Shown: positions 17,833 to 27,027 of the stretch, piece by piece
How positions within the stretch are numbered: position 1 is the first letter of the stretch
How the letters are laid out: every line of letters begins with the position of its first letter
Origin: Pandoraea captiosa
GTDB taxonomy: Bacteria; Pseudomonadota; Gammaproteobacteria; Burkholderiales; Burkholderiaceae
Length of the DNA stretch: 64,000 nt
Direction of reading: 5' to 3'
Assembly: GCF_902459775.1 (NCBI RefSeq)
Contig: NZ_CABPSQ010000005.1
Location: forward strand, 216,258-280,257
Position numbers and translations under genes: made by a program
The notes under the pieces: model-generated
The model's input: only the letters and a program-made list of their open reading frames with translations
Database searches by the model: none
What the model was told of the DNA's origin: nothing

Positions 17833-17968
17833 TCGATACTCCCCGACCGTTGATGGAATTCCTGTGCGACGCACCGCGGACGTCTGTAGGCGACGACTTC
17901 AGGCAGGTGCATCGACGCGCCATTATACGGCGACGCAGAACCTTGCTGCCGCGTCATGCCGACGCATG

Positions 17969-18006
17969 AAAAAACGGCACGCCCGCCGGAGATGCGGCGC
18001 GTGCCG
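17969..18006 (-). terminator. Rho-independent terminator downstream of ilvD (short form)
   Basis: Read on the minus strand, an 8-bp stem (CGGCACGC/GCGTGCCG) with an additional GC-rich inner pairing is followed by six T residues. It lies about 100 bp after the stop of the minus-strand dehydratase at 18105. Confidence 0.7.
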
Positions 18007-18070
18007 TGTTGGATTCGGCGGCCTTCGTGGCGATCGAGTGATCGTGCGGCCGCGCGGCCGTACGTTCGAT

Positions 18071-18114
18071 CTCAGCCCGTCCTTAGCCTGTCCTCAGCCG
18101 GTCCTTAGCCTGTC
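18071..18114. repeat. 22-bp tandem duplication spanning the ilvD stop codon
   Basis: Two adjacent 22-bp copies (18071-18092 and 18093-18114) differ at one position only. The second copy contains the TAA stop codon of the dehydratase gene and its last codons, so the duplication created a second copy of the gene end just downstream. Confidence 0.8.
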
Positions 18115-19778
18115 GATCCGCCCTTGTTGGCCGGTTGCGCGAGGGCGGCGTACTTGGCCAGCACCCCCCGTGTGTAGCGCGGTGCCGGCGCCTTCCAGGC
18201 GGCGCGGCGGCGGGCGAGTTCATCGTCGGCCACGTTCAGTTGCAGCAGCAGTTTGTGCGCGTCGATGGTGATCGAGTCGCCTTCCTGAACCAGCGCAATG
18301 GTGCCGCCGACGAACGCCTCGGGCGCCACGTGGCCGACCACCATGCCCCACGTTCCGCCGGAGAAGCGGCCGTCGGTAATGAAGCCGACCGACTCGCCAA
18401 GCCCCTTGCCGATGATCGCCGAGGTGGGCGCGAGCATCTCCGGCATGCCGGGGCCGCCCTTGGGACCGAGATAGCGCAGCACCAGAATGTCGCCTGCCTG
18501 AATCTTGTCGCTGAGAATGGCCTCCATGGCGCTTTGTTCGTCGTCGAACACGCGCGCCGGTCCAGTGATCACCGGATTCTTCAGCCCGGTGATCTTCGCC
18601 ACCGCACCGTCTTCGGCCAGATTGCCCTTGAGAATCGCGAGATGGCCTTCCTTGTACAGCGCCTTTTCGATGGGAAAGATCACCTGTTGATCGGCGCGGG
18701 GCACCGACGGCACGTCCTTGAGTTCTTCGGCAAGGGTGCGCCCGGTGATGGTCATGCAGTCGCCGTGAAGCAGGCCGGCGTCGAGCAGAATCTTGAGCAC
18801 TTGCGGAATACCGCCTGCCTTGTGCAGATCCGTCGCCACGTATTTGCCCGATGGCTTCAGATCGCAGATGACCGGCACGCGTGCACGAATGCGCTCGAAG
18901 TCTTCGATGTTCCATTGGACGTCGGCGGCATGCGCAATGGCGAGATAGTGCAGCACGGCGTTGGTCGAGCCGCCCGTGGCCATGATCAGCGCGACGGCAT
19001 TCTCGATGGACTTGCGCGTGATGATGTCGCGCGGTTTGAGATCTTTCTTCACGGCTTCGATCAGCACGCGAGCCGATTCTGCGGCGGAGTCGACTTTCTC
19101 CTGATCCGGATTCGCCATCGTCGACGAGTAGAGCAGGGACATGCCCAGCGCCTCGAACGACGAACTCATCGTGTTGGCCGTGTACATGCCGCCGCAGGAG
19201 CCGGTCGACGGGCAGGCATTTTTCTCGATGCCCTTGAAGTCCGCCTCGGTCATGCGTCCGGCGGTGAACTCGCCCACGGCTTCGAACGAGGAGACGATGG
19301 TGAGGTCCTTGCCTTTCCAGTTGCCCGGCTTGATGGTGCCGCCGTAGACGTAGATGCCCGGCACGTTGATACGCGCGAGCGCAATCATGCCCCCGGGCAT
19401 GTTCTTGTCGCAGCCCCCGATGACGACCACGCCGTCCATCCACTGGCCCTGCACGGCCGTCTCGATACAGTCGGCGATCACCTCGCGCGAGACGAGCGAA
19501 TATTTCATGCCCTCGGTGCCCATGGACATGCCGTCGGAAATGGTGGGCGTGCCGAACGTCTGCGGGTTGGCCTGATGGGTCTTGATGGCGTCGACCGCGG
19601 CGTCGGTCAGACGCTGCAGCCCCGCATTGCACGGAGTGATCGTCGAATGGCCGTTGGCCACGCCGATCATCGGGTTGTCGAAGTCTTCTTCCTTGTAGCC
19701 CAACGCGTAGTACATCGAGCGGTTGGGCGAGCGTGCCACGCCTTGCGTGACGTTGCGCGAACGACGGTTGAATGCCAT
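18105..19778 (-). CDS. ilvD: Dihydroxy-acid dehydratase, short [2Fe-2S] type
   Basis: A 557-aa IlvD/Edd-family dehydratase of branched-chain amino acid synthesis (2,3-dihydroxy-isovalerate to 2-ketoisovalerate). It begins [17 protein letters not shown]. Three cysteines expected for the [2Fe-2S] subfamily are visible: [16 protein letters not shown] and [13 protein letters not shown]. The ATG at 19778 has AAGGAG about nine bases upstream. A second, different dehydratase lies directly upstream on the same strand; related enzymes act on sugar acids, so one of the two may have another substrate. Confidence 0.9.
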   Translation of the reverse strand: MAFNRRSRNVTQGVARSPNRSMYYALGYKEEDFDNPMIGVANGHSTITPCNAGLQRLTDAAVDAIKTHQANPQTFGTPTISDGMSMGTEGMKYSLVSREVIADCIETAVQGQWMDGVVVIGGCDKNMPGGMIALARINVPGIYVYGGTIKPGNWKGKDLTIVSSFEAVGEFTAGRMTEADFKGIEKNACPSTGSCGGMYTANTMSSSFEALGMSLLYSSTMANPDQEKVDSAAESARVLIEAVKKDLKPRDIITRKSIENAVALIMATGGSTNAVLHYLAIAHAADVQWNIEDFERIRARVPVICDLKPSGKYVATDLHKAGGIPQVLKILLDAGLLHGDCMTITGRTLAEELKDVPSVPRADQQVIFPIEKALYKEGHLAILKGNLAEDGAVAKITGLKNPVITGPARVFDDEQSAMEAILSDKIQAGDILVLRYLGPKGGPGMPEMLAPTSAIIGKGLGESVGFITDGRFSGGTWGMVVGHVAPEAFVGGTIALVQEGDSITIDAHKLLLQLNVADDELARRRAAWKAPAPRYTRGVLAKYAALAQPANKGGSTG

Positions 19779-19982
19779 GACGTCTCTCTCCTTGTGGGGA
19801 TGGGCCACGCCACGGGCTGTCGCAGCGTCGCACACAGGCGATGTTGTATCACGCTGGTTTGCCGGCGGCACCCCCGAAAAATCCGGGGGGGGGCCGCCCC
19901 ATGTCATTGCTTTTCGACTGCGCGGGGGCGACACCTTCGCGAGGCGCCGCTCCCGGTACGACTTTCGACTGCGAGCGGCGCT
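19779..19982. other. intergenic region between two ilvD paralogues, with hairpin and G9 run
   Basis: The 204-bp gap holds a 6-bp stem (CCCCCG at 19871-19876, CGGGGG at 19884-19889) that overlaps a run of nine G at 19885-19893. It could terminate the upstream gene or form a leader structure for the downstream one; no clear T-run follows. Confidence 0.4.
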
Positions 19983-21851
19983 TTAGCCGCGCTTGCCGAG
20001 CTTCAACTGCGACAGATCGCGCACGGCGCCACGGTCGGCCGAGGTCGCCAGCGCGGCGTAGGCTTGCAGCGCCTGCGACACCACGCGCTCCCGGTTGAGC
20101 GGTTGCCATGCCGCGTCGCCACGGGCTTCCATCGCGGCGCGGCGGCGGGCGAGTTCTTCGTCCGACACGGCCAGATGCATCTTGCGCTGGGTGATGTCGA
20201 TCTCGATCACGTCACCGTCTTCCACCAGGCCGATGGTGCCGCCTTCGGCCGCTTCGGGCGAAGCGTGACCGATCACCAGCCCCGACGAACCGCCGGAGAA
20301 ACGACCATCCGTGAACAGGGCACACGTCTTGCCCAGGCCCTTCGACTTCAGATACGACGTCGGGTACAGCATTTCCTGCATGCCCGGGCCGCCCTTCGGG
20401 CCTTCGTAACGGATCACGACGACGTCGCCCGGCTGGACCTTGTCGCCCAGAATGCCTTCCACGGCATCGTCCTGGCTCTCGAACACGCGCGCGCGGCCGG
20501 TGAAGACCCACTGCGATTCGTCCACGCCGGCCGTCTTCACGATGCAACCCTTTTCGGCGAGGTTGCCGTACAGCACGGCAAGACCGCCGTCCTTCGTGTA
20601 GGCGTGTTCCTTGTCGCGGATGCAGCCGACTTCGCGGTTCAGGTCGAGCGACGGGTAGGTCGACGACTGGCTGAAGGCGATGGTCGTGGGCACGCCGCCC
20701 GGGGCGGCGCTGTAGAAGGTTTGCGCGCGGTCGTTGGCGCTGTCCTTCACGTCCCACTTGGCGATGGCTTCACCGAGGGTGCCGCTGTGCACGTTGCCGC
20801 ACGACGTGTCGAGCAGGCCGCCGCGGGCGAGTTCACCCAGAATGCCGATGATGCCGCCGGCGCGGTGCACGTCTTCGATGTGGTACTTGTCGGTCGCCGG
20901 GGCGGCCTTGCACAGACAGGGCACGTTGCGCGAGATGCGGTCGATGTCGGCCATCTTGAAGTCGACGCCGGCTTCCTGCGCGGCGGCGAGCAGGTGCAGC
21001 ACGGTGTTGGTCGAGCCGCCCATGGCGACGTCGAGCGCCATGGCGTTTTCGAACGCCGCCTTGGTGGCGATGTTGCGCGGCAGGACCGAGGCGTCATCTT
21101 CCTGATAGTAGCGACGGCACAGGTCGACCACGAGACGCCCGGCCTGTTCGAACAGGCCGCGACGCCAGGCGTGCGTGGCGACGATGGTGCCGTTGCCCGG
21201 CAGCGCCAGACCGATGGCTTCGGTCAGGCAGTTCATCGAGTTGGCGGTAAACATGCCCGAGCACGAACCGCACGTCGGGCAGGCGCTGCGCTCGACTTCG
21301 GCGACTTCGGCGTCGCTGATCTTCGGGTCGGCGGCCTTGATCATGGCGTCGATCAGGTCGATCTTCGCGATCACCTGTCCGTCGCCCGACTTGACCTTGC
21401 CCGCTTCCATCGGTCCGCCCGAGACGAACACGACCGGAATGTTCAGGCGCATGGCGGCCATGAGCATGCCCGGGGTGATCTTGTCGCAGTTGGAGATGCA
21501 GACCATGGCGTCGGCGCAGTGCGCATTGACCATGTACTCGACCGAGTCGGCGATCAACTCGCGCGAGGGCAGCGAGTACAGCATGCCGCCGTGACCCATG
21601 GCGATGCCGTCGTCCACGGCGATGGTGTTGAATTCCTTGGCCACGCCGCCGGCCGCTTCGATCTCCTTGGCCACGATGGCGCCCAGATCGCGCAGGTGCA
21701 CGTGACCCGGCACGAATTGCGTGAACGAGTTCACGACGGCAATGATCGGCTTGCCGAAGTCGGCGTCGGTCATGCCGGTGGCGCGCCAAAGGGCGCGGGC
21801 GCCGGCCATGTTGCGGCCGTGGGTCGAGGTGCGGGAACGGTATTGAGGCAT
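19983..21851 (-). CDS. ilvD: Dihydroxy-acid dehydratase, E. coli-like [4Fe-4S] type
   Basis: A 622-aa enzyme starting [19 protein letters not shown], the E. coli IlvD N-terminus. Cluster region: [10 protein letters not shown] and [18 protein letters not shown]; the first cysteine of the [2Fe-2S] subfamily is replaced (FVPGHVHL), which fits the oxygen-labile [4Fe-4S] form. It makes the 2-keto acid precursors of valine, isoleucine, leucine and pantothenate. It is divergent from a LysR gene whose operator-like repeat lies in the shared 227-bp region, and a second IlvD follows downstream. Confidence 0.93.
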   Translation of the reverse strand: MPQYRSRTSTHGRNMAGARALWRATGMTDADFGKPIIAVVNSFTQFVPGHVHLRDLGAIVAKEIEAAGGVAKEFNTIAVDDGIAMGHGGMLYSLPSRELIADSVEYMVNAHCADAMVCISNCDKITPGMLMAAMRLNIPVVFVSGGPMEAGKVKSGDGQVIAKIDLIDAMIKAADPKISDAEVAEVERSACPTCGSCSGMFTANSMNCLTEAIGLALPGNGTIVATHAWRRGLFEQAGRLVVDLCRRYYQEDDASVLPRNIATKAAFENAMALDVAMGGSTNTVLHLLAAAQEAGVDFKMADIDRISRNVPCLCKAAPATDKYHIEDVHRAGGIIGILGELARGGLLDTSCGNVHSGTLGEAIAKWDVKDSANDRAQTFYSAAPGGVPTTIAFSQSSTYPSLDLNREVGCIRDKEHAYTKDGGLAVLYGNLAEKGCIVKTAGVDESQWVFTGRARVFESQDDAVEGILGDKVQPGDVVVIRYEGPKGGPGMQEMLYPTSYLKSKGLGKTCALFTDGRFSGGSSGLVIGHASPEAAEGGTIGLVEDGDVIEIDITQRKMHLAVSDEELARRRAAMEARGDAAWQPLNRERVVSQALQAYAALATSADRGAVRDLSQLKLGKRG

Positions 21852-22051
21852 GGTCGTGTCTGAAACGCTGCTTGTGGGATGAACGAAATCCGGGGCCGTG
21901 TGGCACTTTCGAGTGCCATTTGCCGATCCGTCCCACGCGGCGCGACATGCGCGACATGAGCGACAAGCGCGTCCTGCGCAGACGGATCCGGCTCGATTTG
22001 GCCGGACGTCAAGATTCGTCTTTCCTTGAATGCTTGTCAAATATATTATTT

Positions 22052-22066
22052 GACTCGAATTGAGTC
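22052..22066. promoter_or_regulatory. inverted repeat, candidate LysR operator
   Basis: GACTC-GAATT-GAGTC sits 13 bases before the LysR start and in the intergenic region shared with ilvD. Position and symmetry fit a LysR-type autoregulatory site; the sequence is not proof of binding. Confidence 0.4.
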
Positions 22067-22078
22067 GAAAAACATATC

Positions 22079-23038
22079 ATGGACTTACGTCAGTTCCGCT
22101 ACTTCGTCGCCGTGGCCGAGGAACGTCACTTCGGGCGCGCCGCGCAGCGCCTCTCGATGACCCAGCCGCCGCTCTCGCAGCAGATTCGTGCGCTCGAGGC
22201 CTCGTTCGGTGCGCCCCTGTTCGTGCGCACCAACCGCTCGGTCGAGCTGACCGCCGTGGGGCGGCAACTTTTGCCGGAAGTCCGTCGCATTCTCGCGGAC
22301 GCCGATGCGCTGCCCGCGCTCGCACAGGGGCTGGCGCACGGCGAGGTCGGCACGCTTTCGCTGGGCTTCGTCTCCACGGCGGACTACGGCATTCTGCCGC
22401 CGCTGTTGCGTGAGTTCGGTGAGCGTTATCCGCGCGTTCGCCTGCAACTGCTCGAAGCCACGAGCGACGTGCAGGTCGAGGCGCTCATGGACGGTCGCAT
22501 CGACGCCGGTCTGTTTATCCCGCCGGTGCCCGCACGCTTCGCCAACGAATTGTCTTACCTGCCGATCGTTCGGGAGCCGCTGATGCTGGCGCTGCCCGCC
22601 GCGCGAGGCGACGCCATGCCGACAGCGTCCGCGCAAAGCGATGCCCTCGACGTGCAGCCCGGCGCCGCAGTGAGTCTGGCCGACTTCGCGGACGAGCCGC
22701 TTGTCATCTTCCCAAGGCGCGTCGCCCCGGCGTTCTACGACATCATCATGGGATGCTATGGCGCACTCGGGCTTACGCCACGGGTGGGGCAGGAAGCGAT
22801 CCAGATGCAGACCATCGTGAGTCTGGTATCGGCAGGCATGGGCGTGGCGCTGGTGCCGCAGTCGTTGTGTCATCTGCGGCGCACCGGGGTGACGTACCGG
22901 GCGCTGCGCGAGACGAGCGCCCTCATCGAGACGGGCCTGCTCTGGCGCACCGCCGAGGTCACGCCGGTGCTCGAAGGCTTTCTCGAGACGGCGCGTGGTG
23001 TGGCCCATACGCCGCCGGGCGCCACGCTGTCTGCCTGA
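22079..23038 (+). CDS. LysR-type transcriptional regulator divergent from ilvD
   Basis: A 319-aa LysR protein (MDLRQFRYFVAVAEERHFGRAA, HTH QRLSMTQPPLSQQIRALE, effector domain from about 90). The N-terminus resembles regulators of the CatR/BenM/IlvR type that respond to small metabolites. It is divergently placed from the [4Fe-4S] ilvD and preceded by an inverted repeat. Local control of ilvD is an inference from this arrangement; such genes may also act elsewhere. Confidence 0.85.
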   Translation: MDLRQFRYFVAVAEERHFGRAAQRLSMTQPPLSQQIRALEASFGAPLFVRTNRSVELTAVGRQLLPEVRRILADADALPALAQGLAHGEVGTLSLGFVSTADYGILPPLLREFGERYPRVRLQLLEATSDVQVEALMDGRIDAGLFIPPVPARFANELSYLPIVREPLMLALPAARGDAMPTASAQSDALDVQPGAAVSLADFADEPLVIFPRRVAPAFYDIIMGCYGALGLTPRVGQEAIQMQTIVSLVSAGMGVALVPQSLCHLRRTGVTYRALRETSALIETGLLWRTAEVTPVLEGFLETARGVAHTPPGATLSA

Positions 23039-23295
23039 GTGCGGCAAGCGCATCGACGCGAGGAGGCAATCGTGAAGACGAGCGCTTCGCGTGCCGCATC
23101 GTCGTGGGCTCGTGGTATTGTGCTGCCCATCCCGTCGCTTGCGGTGCGTACGTCTTATCCGACGGCACAGGCGTTCCGGGGCGATGGCGGACGATGGCGG
23201 CAACCGCATGACGACAGCGCACACGACGGTACGCGCGACGGCGGCCTCCTCATCTCTGGCGGAACTTTTTGTTCACGACTCCATTCTTCTGATCC

Positions 23296-24186
23296 ATGCT
23301 GATTCATCCTCAATTCGATCCGGTTGCGATTCACCTCGGCCCGCTCGCTATTCGCTGGTACGGCCTGATGTATCTGGTCGGCTTCATTCTTTTCCTGCTC
23401 GTGGGACGCCTGCGCGTGCGCCAGCCGTCCATCGCGGCGCAAGGCTGGAAGGCGCAGGATCTCGACGACATGCTGTTCTACGGTGTGCTCGGCGTTATTC
23501 TCGGCGGTCGTCTGGGCTATGTGGTCTTCTACAAGCTGTCGTTCTATCTCGCGAATCCGCTCGACATCTTCAAGGTATGGGAAGGCGGCATGTCGTTTCA
23601 TGGCGGCTTCCTCGGCGTGCTCGTTGCGATGTGGCTGTTCACGCGCCGTCGCGGTCACTCGCTGCTCGAAGGCACCGACCTGATCGCGCCGATGATTCCG
23701 CTGGGGCTCGCGGCGGGGCGTCTGGGCAACTTCATCAATGGGGAGCTGTGGGGACGTGTCACGTCGCCCGATTCGCGCTTCGCGATGCTTTTCCCGCAAG
23801 CCGCTGCCGAAGACGCGCAGTGGGTGTTCTCGCATCAGCAAGCGATGTCCGATCACGCCCTGGCGATGGTCTTCGCGCAGTTCCATGGCCTGCCGCGATA
23901 TCCGTCGCAACTCTTCGAGTTTGCCCTCGAAGGCGTGGCGCTGTTCGTGCTGCTGTGGTGCTTCGCGCGTCGCGCGCGTCCGGTGGGTGCGGTCTCGGGC
24001 ATGTTCCTTGTGGGCTATGGCCTGTTCCGTTTCCTCGCCGAATTTACGCGCGAGCCGGACGCCTTCCTGGGGCTCCTGTCGTTCGGACTGTCGATGGGCC
24101 AATGGCTGTCGCTGCCGATGATCGTGGCGGGCGTGATCATGCTCGTGTGGTCCTATCGACGCGGGCAGGTGACTTCGGCGGCATAA
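23296..24186 (+). CDS. lgt: Prolipoprotein diacylglyceryl transferase
   Basis: A 296-aa inner-membrane enzyme with about seven helices that attaches diacylglycerol from phosphatidylglycerol to the lipobox cysteine of prolipoproteins. Diagnostic motifs are MSFHGGFLG and the Lgt signature [14 protein letters not shown]. No convincing Shine-Dalgarno precedes the ATG at 23296. The 257 bases upstream (23039-23295) contain no gene I can support. A strong terminator follows. Confidence 0.96.
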   Translation: MLIHPQFDPVAIHLGPLAIRWYGLMYLVGFILFLLVGRLRVRQPSIAAQGWKAQDLDDMLFYGVLGVILGGRLGYVVFYKLSFYLANPLDIFKVWEGGMSFHGGFLGVLVAMWLFTRRRGHSLLEGTDLIAPMIPLGLAAGRLGNFINGELWGRVTSPDSRFAMLFPQAAAEDAQWVFSHQQAMSDHALAMVFAQFHGLPRYPSQLFEFALEGVALFVLLWCFARRARPVGAVSGMFLVGYGLFRFLAEFTREPDAFLGLLSFGLSMGQWLSLPMIVAGVIMLVWSYRRGQVTSAA

Positions 24187-24257
24187 AACAACGTAGGGCG
24201 CCCCCAGCGAGCATGGCCTCGCTGGGGCATGCGCCATCGACGGTTCTGTCAACATGG

Positions 24258-24297
24258 ACGGGCCGCCGGAGAATGCTCCGGCGGCCCGTTGTCTTTT
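24258..24297 (+). terminator. Rho-independent terminator after lgt
   Basis: A 14-bp perfect stem (ACGGGCCGCCGGAG at 24258-24271, loop AATG, matching arm 24276-24289) followed by TGTCTTTT, about 70 bp after the lgt stop. Confidence 0.85.
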
Positions 24298-24447
24298 CAG
24301 GGAATGGTCCCACTGCCCGTGAGCCGATTTTTGCAGGTTGGCCGTTCGTGTCGTCGATAAGCTGGGCGTGTCATCCACGCGAGCGCATGTGCCGACGCGA
24401 ACCGGTGCGGCGCGATGGATGTGATGGACGTCATCGGGGGGGCGCAC

Positions 24448-25965
24448 ATGGAATCGACGGGCATATGGCAGGGAATCGGCGCGATGGCCGACCTGAGTGA
24501 ACGCGTGGCGCAATACCGTGGTGATCGTCCGGAACGATCGGATCAAGCGGACCGCGCGAACCAACGTAGCGGATGCGATGCCCTGCATGGCGCGGGCGCG
24601 TTCGCGGATTTCACGGGGGCATCGCACGCTGCATCAGAAGCGGCAGCCTGCACGGCGCGACCGACGACAACACTGCGTCCCGAGGACGTGGCATCGATTG
24701 CGCGCAAGACCGCGGATGTCGCGCGCGTGCTTCGGATGCCCCCGCAGGGGTGGACGGCGCAGCATCTGCAATCGCTGGGCGTCGAGGCGACGACGGCGAC
24801 AGTGTTGATCTCGCATTTGCGAAACACGCCGCTCATGTCTTCCGAATTCCTCGTTCACACGATCGACGAGACGATCGGCGTCGAATCGGCGCTGCTGTTC
24901 CTCGGCGACGGTCTGGACAAATACTATGCGCACGCGTATCAGTCCGAAGCCGGAGATGGGGCGGCCGTTGCCGTGTCGATCGGGCAGGCCATCGTGGAAA
25001 GCCGGCTCGGCGGTTTGCCGCGCTCCAGTGACGGCAAGGGCAGCTTCGTGCGGGGCCTGCTCGACCTGTTCTCGGCGCGGACTCACTTGAGTCCGACCGG
25101 AACGGGCAACGTCGCGACGGCGCTGTCGATACTGCTCGAATGCGGTGCGCGTTGCGATGCCGGGGTGTTCGATAGTGTGCCGCCGCTCATCTATGCCCTG
25201 TCTCGGCACGTGCCTGCGCGCGTGCTCGACGTGCTGATCCGGCATGGCGCCGACCCCAATGAAGCGCTTGCATGTGCCGATGCGATCGCGCCCACGTGGG
25301 CGAAGGATTTCAGGGTGGGGGCTACGGCCATGCACCACGCCGCATTCGTCGGGTCCCGCGAGGCGATGGCGGCATTGTTCACGACGCACGGCGGCCGTCT
25401 CGATATCGCGACGCCCGACGGCTACACGCCTGTCGCGGTGGCCGGCGCCACGCCCCGCCCAATGCCGGGACCATGCGCGGGCCTCATCGCGCGAGCGATT
25501 TCGGCGCGTGACGCCTGGATCTCGACGGACACCGACCCCGTTCGCCGTCGCGCCAACGGCGAACTCCTGGCCGAGGTGCTGACGATGCGTCTGCTGGAAG
25601 CGGACAGATCGGCAACCACCGCGGAGCTGGAACACTGGTTGCGCGCGATGGATGGATCATGCGCCGATGGCTGCGACGTCATATCCGTGCTCGATAGCGC
25701 TCCGGCGCATGGCGGGCCGACCTATCGATCGCGCATCTACGACATGTTCCTGACGTGGTACGGGGGCAACAGCCGTGAGGGATGTCCGGTCATGGACGAG
25801 GGCAAGATCGAGGCTGCCGTGTGTATCAACGAATGGATGGACGACCACACAAGGTACGACATTGCACCGAATGCGAGAGTGCTTTCTCACCGAAGGATCA
25901 TGCGCGCCACGCTGGCGTCGCTGCCCGGCGATCCGGTCGTGCATCGGGCCGCCGTGGCGCACTGA
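24448..25965 (+). CDS. Ankyrin-repeat protein of unknown function
   Basis: A 505-aa soluble protein. The first 80 residues are charged and Ala-rich and probably disordered. A helical region covers about 90-230. Two to three ankyrin-like repeats are visible: VPPLIYALSRHVPARVLDVL...HGADPN (about 245-275), TAMHHAAFVGSREAMAALF (about 292-310) and the DGYTPVAVA element (about 322). Residues about 360-500 are of unknown type. There is no signal peptide. The start is uncertain: 24448 has a run of seven G about six bases upstream, while 24415 or 24484 are alternatives. It has no operon partner; ankyrin proteins of host-associated proteobacteria are often secreted effectors, but that is only a possibility here. 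Confidence 0.65.
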   Translation: MESTGIWQGIGAMADLSERVAQYRGDRPERSDQADRANQRSGCDALHGAGAFADFTGASHAASEAAACTARPTTTLRPEDVASIARKTADVARVLRMPPQGWTAQHLQSLGVEATTATVLISHLRNTPLMSSEFLVHTIDETIGVESALLFLGDGLDKYYAHAYQSEAGDGAAVAVSIGQAIVESRLGGLPRSSDGKGSFVRGLLDLFSARTHLSPTGTGNVATALSILLECGARCDAGVFDSVPPLIYALSRHVPARVLDVLIRHGADPNEALACADAIAPTWAKDFRVGATAMHHAAFVGSREAMAALFTTHGGRLDIATPDGYTPVAVAGATPRPMPGPCAGLIARAISARDAWISTDTDPVRRRANGELLAEVLTMRLLEADRSATTAELEHWLRAMDGSCADGCDVISVLDSAPAHGGPTYRSRIYDMFLTWYGGNSREGCPVMDEGKIEAAVCINEWMDDHTRYDIAPNARVLSHRRIMRATLASLPGDPVVHRAAVAH

Positions 25966-26010
25966 AGACACCGGCGACCCGGGACCGTCACATCGTCCGC
26001 GTTGTTCGCC

Positions 26011-26682
26011 TCATCCCGTCTTGCGCGCCAAGGCGTGCAACGAGGCCATCAGGTCGGCAAACCGCTCGCCTTGCACCGTGACGTGGGCGCGCAGGTGATC
26101 GGATGCCGCGTCGGCATCCCCCGCCTCGATGGCGCGAAACACGGCGTCGTGCTCCGAGAACGACTGATGCGGCCGGTCGCGCACGCGTAGTTGCAGGCGC
26201 CGGTATACGCGCAGACGGCGGTGCAGTTGCAGCGCCGTTTCCTGCAGATAGGCGTTGTGACTCGCCTGATAGATGAGCGCATGGAAACGTGCGTTCACTT
26301 CGTAATACGTGTCGATGTCCCGCGCCTCGGCTGCCGCCCGGCTGGCTTCGTGGGTCTCACGCAAAGCTTTCAGTTCGTCGTCGGTAATGCGGCGTGCCGC
26401 GAGCCGCCCGCACATCGATTCCAGCTCCGCCATGACCTCGAACATCTCGCACAGCCGCTGCGGGTCGATCTGGGAGACGACCGCCCCCCGTCGCGGCCGG
26501 ATCTCGATCACCCCCGATGACGCCAACTGAATCAGCGCCTCTCGCAACGGCGTGCGCGACACCCCGAAGGAAGTCGCCAGTTCAACCTCGTCGAGCCGCA
26601 TGCCCGGCGCGTACTCGCCCACGGCGATGCGCTCCTCGATCGCCTGTCGCAGCGCTTCCGATCGCTTGGGTTTTACGGTCAT
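26011..26682 (-). CDS. matR: GntR-family regulator with FCD domain, probable MatR (malonate operon repressor)
   Basis: A 223-aa GntR regulator: winged helix at about 10-75 (LATSFGVSRTPLREALIQLA) and an all-helical FCD ligand domain from about 85, with the metal/ligand residues in the EVNARFH and SEHDAVFRAI segments. It is divergent from a malonate TRAP transporter and catabolic operon. The intergenic region carries a sequence matching the known MatR operator core, so repression relieved by malonate is the likely mode of action. Confidence 0.82.
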   Translation of the reverse strand: MTVKPKRSEALRQAIEERIAVGEYAPGMRLDEVELATSFGVSRTPLREALIQLASSGVIEIRPRRGAVVSQIDPQRLCEMFEVMAELESMCGRLAARRITDDELKALRETHEASRAAAEARDIDTYYEVNARFHALIYQASHNAYLQETALQLHRRLRVYRRLQLRVRDRPHQSFSEHDAVFRAIEAGDADAASDHLRAHVTVQGERFADLMASLHALARKTG

Positions 26683-26808
26683 GACGCTCTCGCTCGGTCA
26701 GGTTTCGATCCCGTGAGACGGGGCCGCAGGGGGATGTTGCCAAAGTAGCGCGCGAACCCCGCGTTGCAGATCGGGGTAAACACCAAAATTGTATTTTTAT
26801 CGTCGTCG

Positions 26809-26822
26809 ATTTGTATACACGA
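26809..26822. promoter_or_regulatory. predicted MatR/GntR operator
   Basis: ATTTGTATACACGA contains the perfect palindrome TGTATACA and matches 12 of 14 bases of the MatR site I recall from Rhizobium malonate operons (TCTTGTATACACGA). It lies in the 345-bp region between matR and the TRAP operon (26683-27027), which is AT-rich around this point. Confidence 0.65.
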
Positions 26823-27027
26823 CGATGGATTGACTATACGATTTCATTCCGAGAGCGGCAACTCACGCACTCGAAACCTCAAAATAAAGCAGTCATCCGT
26901 ACATGCAGTGCCGGCGTGCCGGTGGTGCACCCGATGCGCGATCTCCAGGATTCAGGAGACGCGTGACGGGCGATGTCAGGCACCGGGCTTCGCTGGTTCT
27001 TCACTGACAGAAGTGACAGGAGACGCC

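Noticed and set aside
18135-21863. Open frame of more than 1200 codons on the plus strand
   Set aside because: It is antisense to both ilvD genes; high GC in third positions produces long spurious antisense frames. Its translation is His/Arg/Gly-rich and resembles no protein.
23039-23295. Small plus-strand open frame between the LysR gene and lgt
   Set aside because: No ribosome site, atypical composition and no recognisable motif.
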